Positions 60,325 through 64,000 of a stretch of DNA of 64,000 nt are shown one piece after another. The stretch comes from Hyphomicrobiales bacterium (GTDB lineage: Bacteria > Pseudomonadota > Alphaproteobacteria > Rhizobiales > Rhizobiaceae): the NCBI GenBank assembly GCA_900472395.1, contig UCHV01000025.1, positions 1 to 64,000 of the forward strand, written 5' to 3'. The first letter of the stretch is position 1, and the number at the start of each line of letters is the position of its first letter. The translations under genes were made by a program, and so were the position numbers. The notes beneath the pieces were generated by a model, which was given only the letters and a program-made list of their open reading frames with translations, searched no databases and was not told where the DNA came from.

Positions 60325-61530
60325 TTGCGTTCGATCAGCGTTTTGCGTCGCAAGTCCTCGTTCCGTATGGAAGGGTGGACTTCCCCCGTCGTTTTCGGTC
60401 TTGCCGCCTGGCTGGTATTCCCCGCCGTTCCCTCGAATGGCGATCTCACCGATCTGCTTGCCGGTTTCGAACGCGACGGCGCACAGTGGCGGATGGTCAT
60501 GACCAATTCACCTGCCGGCTCCATACACAATGCAGAACTGGCGTTTCCCAATGCCACGGGGAAATTTGGTGATGCCGGCATGCAGTTGCCGGATGGTCGC
60601 AAGGTCGCATTCGTGGGAAATGGCAAAACCAACGTCGAAAAAGACAATCCCGGTGACGGCACGACAGATGAGGAGCGCGTCAACCGCACGGCCAAGAAAG
60701 GCCGCGTCATGGCGGTCGAGCGGATGTTGCCGCCAAAGGCCTTCACCGCCGGTTCCGTCCTCCAGCGTACAAGCTATCTTTTCAGCATGCCTGAAAAAGG
60801 AACGGAAAAGGTCGCCTTCGCGAAACCCAGGAAGGGCGAAAAGACGGTCGAGCTCGCTGCCTTCTATTTCCGCAAGAAGGATGACAAGCAGAGCGTTGGC
60901 GGCATGAACCCGATGATCGCCAAGCTGGTCACCAACACCAGCCCGGATATCCTCGCCACCGCCTATGCGCCGGCCAAGCCGGACTATTCTCGTCAATCTC
61001 CGTTCGATGCGATCCTCAACGATCCGTCCAAATCCGATCCCAATGCAGGGCGCTTCGTGCCGGAGATCGGTCCGAAGGATCACGCCTGGGCCGCAACAGC
61101 GCTTCCGGCCGCCGCCTTTACGCCCAAGGAACAGCAGTGCCTCGCCTCCGGCATCTATTTCGAAGCGCGCGGCGAATCGGTAAAGGGCCAGGCGGCCGTC
61201 GCCCAGGTCATTCTCAACCGCGTCCGCAATCCCGCCTATCCCGACACGATCTGCGGTGTCGTTTATCAGAACGAGGATTGGCGCAACCGCTGCCAGTTCT
61301 CCTTCGCGTGCGACAACATCAAGGACCGCGTCCGCTCCGAAGAGCATTGGAAGATGGCCCGCGAAGTCGCGATGGCCGTCACGTCCGGCAAGATCTGGCT
61401 GACCGAAGTCGGTTCCGCCACCCATTATCACGCGGTCTACGTGCGTCCGAACTGGGCCCGCACCATGCAAAAGGTCGGGCGTATCGGCCTGCATGTCTTC
61501 TACCGCACCTATGGCGGTGGCTGGAGCTGA
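60325..61530 (+). CDS. SleB-type cell wall hydrolase, membrane-anchored
   Basis: The 401-residue protein has an N-terminal signal anchor (SPVVFGLAAWLVFPAVPS), about 250 residues without a recognised domain, and a C-terminal Hydrolase_2 domain (about 270-395: ECLASGIYFEARGESVKGQAAVAQVILNRV with catalytic Glu, YPDTICGVVYQNE, CQFSFACD, THYHAVYVRPNW). It should trim peptidoglycan. The start is uncertain: TTG 60325 has GGAG 9 nt upstream; GTG 60310 and TTG 60292 are alternatives. It is a paralogue of 4119-5003. Confidence 0.85.
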   Translation: MRSISVLRRKSSFRMEGWTSPVVFGLAAWLVFPAVPSNGDLTDLLAGFERDGAQWRMVMTNSPAGSIHNAELAFPNATGKFGDAGMQLPDGRKVAFVGNGKTNVEKDNPGDGTTDEERVNRTAKKGRVMAVERMLPPKAFTAGSVLQRTSYLFSMPEKGTEKVAFAKPRKGEKTVELAAFYFRKKDDKQSVGGMNPMIAKLVTNTSPDILATAYAPAKPDYSRQSPFDAILNDPSKSDPNAGRFVPEIGPKDHAWAATALPAAAFTPKEQQCLASGIYFEARGESVKGQAAVAQVILNRVRNPAYPDTICGVVYQNEDWRNRCQFSFACDNIKDRVRSEEHWKMAREVAMAVTSGKIWLTEVGSATHYHAVYVRPNWARTMQKVGRIGLHVFYRTYGGGWS

Positions 61531-61634
61531 GGCACGGCCGATTCCCTCGCAAGTTTGGCGCGGGAACCCCATAAAGATGATAAGCCACTGATTCAAAACA
61601 GTTAATTTGTGCTGGATGAAGCGCTTTCAACGCC

Positions 61635-61663
61635 TTGACTATGAGGTCGTGCAAAACTATGTT
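61635..61663 (+). promoter_or_regulatory. Sigma-70-type promoter of the F0 ATP synthase operon
   Basis: TTGACT and TATGTT with a 17-nt spacer, about 95 nt before atpI, in the only non-coding gap upstream of the operon. Confidence 0.65.
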
Positions 61664-61759
61664 GCGGCGACTTCAAAACGGGCCGGAAGGCGCGATTTCC
61701 TCGGGCTCAGGCATCTCTGACCGGCTTGCCGGAAAGATGGTGGGGAGAGGGTAACGCGA

Positions 61760-62110
61760 ATGACGGACGACCGGGATGAAGGTCTGGAGCAGCGCCGAAA
61801 GCGTTTGACCGCGGAACTTGCGGAAAAACGTGCGGACGACGCGGCAGGGGTGGCGAGGGAAGAGCAGTCTGAGGCAAGCCGCAAAGGCATGGCACTCGGG
61901 TTGAAAATATCCTCCGAATTCATAGCTGCGATCGCGGTTGGCGCTGTGCTGGGCTACGTCCTTGGACTGGTTTGGCCGGCTTCGAAGCCGTGGGGGCTGA
62001 TTATCCTGCTCCTTCTTGGTTTCTGTGCAGGTGTACTGAACGTGCGTCGTTCGGTCGGAATGGTGGCGCCGTCGCCCTTTTCCGGCAAGGATGAAGTGCA
62101 TAAAGACTGA
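61760..62110 (+). CDS. atpI: ATP synthase accessory protein I
   Basis: A 116-residue protein with a charged N-terminus (MTDDRDEGLEQRRKRL) and two membrane helices (about 49-70 and 76-95), the alphaproteobacterial AtpI pattern. AtpI helps assemble the c-ring. It is the first gene of the atpI-B-E-F'-F operon. Confidence 0.88.
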   Translation: MTDDRDEGLEQRRKRLTAELAEKRADDAAGVAREEQSEASRKGMALGLKISSEFIAAIAVGAVLGYVLGLVWPASKPWGLIILLLLGFCAGVLNVRRSVGMVAPSPFSGKDEVHKD

Positions 62111-62184
62111 ATGAGGCGGCGACAGCCGTTTCAAATAAAGAGAATACAAAGCGCGATATGCGCGGCGAAGGAAGAGGGTAAGCG

Positions 62185-62937
62185 GTGGCAAACGATCCGA
62201 TCCATCAGTTCCAGATCTCCAAGATCGTTCCGATCGAGATCGGCGGCATCGACCTGTCGTTCACCAACGCATCGCTGTTCATGGTCGCCACCGTCGCGGT
62301 CGCCACCGGTTTTCTGTATTTCGCATCCGCCTCCAAGAGCCTGATCCCGGGCCGTGCGCAGTCGGTCGCAGAAATGTCCTATGAATTCATCGCCAACATG
62401 CTGCGCGAAGGCGCGGGCTCGCATGGCATGAAGTTCTTCCCGCTGGTCTTCTCGCTGTTCATGTTCGTTCTGACTGCGAACCTGCTCGGCCTGTTCCCGT
62501 ATTTCTACACGATCACCAGCCAGATCATCGTCACCTTCGCGCTCGCCGTCCTCGTCATCGGCACGGTCGTCGGTTACGGTTTCTACAAGCACGGTTTTCA
62601 CTTCCTGAAAGTGTTCGTGCCGTCGGGCATTCCGGGCATTCTTCTGCCGCTCGTGGTGATGATCGAAATCATTTCCTTCCTGTCGCGTCCGATCTCGCTC
62701 TCCGTTCGTCTTTTCGCGAACATGCTCGCAGGTCACATCACGCTTAAGGTTTTCGCAGGCTTCATCGTCTCGCTCGCGGCTCTCGGCCCGATCGGTATCG
62801 GCGGCGCGATCCTGCCCCTCATCATGACCGTTGCCATCACCGGTCTCGAATTCCTCGTCGCCTTCCTCCAGGCCTATGTCTTCGCGGTACTGACTTGCAT
62901 GTACCTCAACGACGCAGTTCACCCCGGCGGGCACTAA
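62185..62937 (+). CDS. atpB: ATP synthase F0 subunit a
   Basis: A 250-residue membrane protein with the conserved SLSVRLFANMLAGH helix carrying the essential Arg and the LEFLVAFLQAYVFAVLTCMYLNDA end. It forms the proton half-channels next to the c-ring. It starts at a GTG with GAAGAGGG upstream. Confidence 0.96.
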   Translation: MANDPIHQFQISKIVPIEIGGIDLSFTNASLFMVATVAVATGFLYFASASKSLIPGRAQSVAEMSYEFIANMLREGAGSHGMKFFPLVFSLFMFVLTANLLGLFPYFYTITSQIIVTFALAVLVIGTVVGYGFYKHGFHFLKVFVPSGIPGILLPLVVMIEIISFLSRPISLSVRLFANMLAGHITLKVFAGFIVSLAALGPIGIGGAILPLIMTVAITGLEFLVAFLQAYVFAVLTCMYLNDAVHPGGH

Positions 62938-63006
62938 GGATAACTACCCATTGGCGTCCTGAAGGCGTCAGTCATCAGCCGCAACACCCATTCTAAGGAG
63001 ATCATC

Positions 63007-63234
63007 ATGGAAGCGGAAGCAGCAAAGTTCATCGGCGCAGGTCTCGCTTGCTTTGGTATGGCCGGCACGGCCCTCGGCCTCGGCAACATCTTCGGCAGCT
63101 ACCTGTCGGGCGCCCTGCGCAACCCGTCTGCCGCTGACAGCCAGTTCGGCCGTCTGGTATTCGGCTTCGCCGTTACGGAAGCTCTGGGCATCTTCTCGCT
63201 GCTCATCGCTCTCCTGCTGCTCTTCGCAGTTTAA
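63007..63234 (+). CDS. atpE: ATP synthase F0 subunit c
   Basis: A 75-residue hairpin of two helices with the polar loop GALRNPSAA and the proton-carrying Glu in FAVTEALGIFSLLIA. It forms the rotary ring. Confidence 0.97.
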   Translation: MEAEAAKFIGAGLACFGMAGTALGLGNIFGSYLSGALRNPSAADSQFGRLVFGFAVTEALGIFSLLIALLLLFAV

Positions 63235-63322
63235 TTCGCGGCGAATTAGTGCATACGGATGGCGGCGGCTCCTTTGAGGGTGGCCGCCATCTTCGATATT
63301 CGAATTCCACCTGGAGGTGATG

Positions 63323-63946
63323 ATGTTCGTGACACCGGCACATGCGCAGACCGCGCCGGAAGCCACACAGACGCCGGCTGCACCTGGCGCCGCTCCCGCG
63401 GGCGAAGTGCATACCGAAACCGGTGTAGCTCATGATGCGGCTCATGGCGGCGGCGTATTTCCGCCTTTCGATAGCGCCCATTTTGCTTCGCAGCTTCTGT
63501 GGCTCGTCATCACCTTTGGCGTATTCTTCCTTCTCATTCAGAAGGTCATCGGCCCGCGTCTTGCTGCGATCCTCGGCGATCGCCACGACCGCATTGCCGC
63601 TGACCTGAATGAAGCCGGCCGTATGCAGGCGGAAGCCGACGCAGCCGTCGAAACCTATGAAAAGGAACTGGCCGCTGCTCGCGCCAAGGGCGCCGGCATC
63701 GCCGACGCCGCCCGCGAAGCCGCCAAGACCAAGGCCGCCGCCGACCGCGCAGCAATCGAAGCCGAACTGGCTGAGAAGCTTGCAGCCGCGGAAGCCAGCA
63801 TTGCCGATATCAAGGCGAAGGCTTTCGCAAATGTCGGCGATATCGCATCGGAAACCGCTGCCGTCATCGTTGACCAGCTAATCGGCGGCACCGCCACCGA
63901 CGCCGAGATCAAGACTGCGGTTGCTGCCGCCAAGCAGGGAGCGTGA
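63323..63946 (+). CDS. atpG: ATP synthase F0 subunit b'
   Basis: A 207-residue b-type subunit with one N-terminal membrane helix (about 50-72, ASQLLWLVITFGVFFLLI) after a Pro/Ala-rich lead of about 40 residues, then a long Ala/Glu-rich coiled coil. Photosynthetic and alphaproteobacterial synthases use a b/b' heterodimer as stator. GGAGG at 63313-63317 selects the ATG at 63323 over GTG 63317. The symbols atpF' and atpG are both used. Confidence 0.92.
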   Translation: MFVTPAHAQTAPEATQTPAAPGAAPAGEVHTETGVAHDAAHGGGVFPPFDSAHFASQLLWLVITFGVFFLLIQKVIGPRLAAILGDRHDRIAADLNEAGRMQAEADAAVETYEKELAAARAKGAGIADAAREAAKTKAAADRAAIEAELAEKLAAAEASIADIKAKAFANVGDIASETAAVIVDQLIGGTATDAEIKTAVAAAKQGA

Positions 63947-63949
63947 TCC

Positions 63950-64000
63950 ATGGCTTTTGATGCAACATTTTACGCTCTCGTCGGCCTCATTCTGTTCCTC
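63950..64000 (+). CDS. atpF: ATP synthase F0 subunit b (3' truncated by window edge)
   Basis: The first 17 codons (MAFDATFYALVGLILFL) start a membrane helix 3 nt after the b' stop. Position in the operon identifies it as subunit b; the rest lies beyond the window. Confidence 0.85.
   Translation, partial: MAFDATFYALVGLILFL

Noticed and set aside
1..64000. CRISPR arrays, tRNA or rRNA genes, transposases, phage genes
   Set aside because: No regularly spaced repeats, cloverleaf signatures or mobile-element proteins were recognised when reading both strands; a tRNAscan/Infernal run would settle small RNAs.

Overview
The window is chromosomal DNA of a Rhizobiaceae-type alphaproteobacterium (Rhizobium/Agrobacterium/Sinorhizobium group). 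The evidence is a tail-less second FtsZ, an F0 operon of order atpI-B-E-F'-F preceded by LuxR, Mrp, CorA and SleB-type genes, a RirA-type TGA-N9-TCA iron box, many periplasmic-binding-protein sugar importers and a GC-rich codon bias. Species cannot be fixed from the sequence. No tRNA, rRNA, CRISPR array, insertion sequence or phage gene was seen.

Layout. 1-7 kb: end of a B12-dependent methylmalonyl-CoA mutase, a 2-keto-4-pentenoate-hydratase-like gene joined in frame to an MFS transporter, ftsZ2, a SleB-type lipoprotein and a LacI regulator. 6-13 kb: a DeoR-controlled ribose-type ABC importer and a divergent sugar isomerase/epimerase. 12.8-24.2 kb: an iron island with a DUF2218 gene, a TonB receptor with a signalling domain, FecR, a FecI-type sigma factor and a complete petrobactin-type operon (asbA, asbB, asbC, fused asbD-asbE, asbF). 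24.5-28.7 kb: nrdHIEF behind a cobalamin riboswitch. 30-37 kb: an ABC importer, sugar kinase, PF08013 epimerase and LacI regulator that fit D-tagatose use. 37-40.6 kb: two paralogous Crp/Fnr regulators around a lone receiver protein, then rutE-rutF. 40.6-51.5 kb: a pectin-oligosaccharide locus (KdgR, GH105, GH4, TogMNAB-like importer, FadR-type GntR, kduI, kdgF, kduD). 51.6-56.6 kb: a PRC-barrel protein and a galactose/galactonate operon (SDR, dgoK, dgoA, lactonase) with IclR. 56.7-64 kb: a LuxR-type regulator, a candidate sigma-54-driven small RNA, mrp, corA, a SleB-type hydrolase and the start of the F0 ATP synthase operon.

How the parts fit. The iron island looks like a closed circuit. A RirA-type box lies before the sigma gene. 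An identical bipartite element, TGAAAAA-N13-GTCGTCT, lies before both asbA and the receptor gene and is a good candidate for the promoter that sigma factor reads. The receptor's STN domain and FecR would report the extracellular siderophore. The riboswitch before nrdHIEF suggests that the manganese/iron-dependent reductase is made when B12 is short. The sugar operons are each paired with a dedicated regulator, and several have candidate operators in the adjacent intergenic DNA.

The strongest candidates for something undescribed are the petrobactin-type operon with its predicted promoter circuit in a rhizobial background, and the sigma-54-driven small RNA at about 57.65-57.79 kb.
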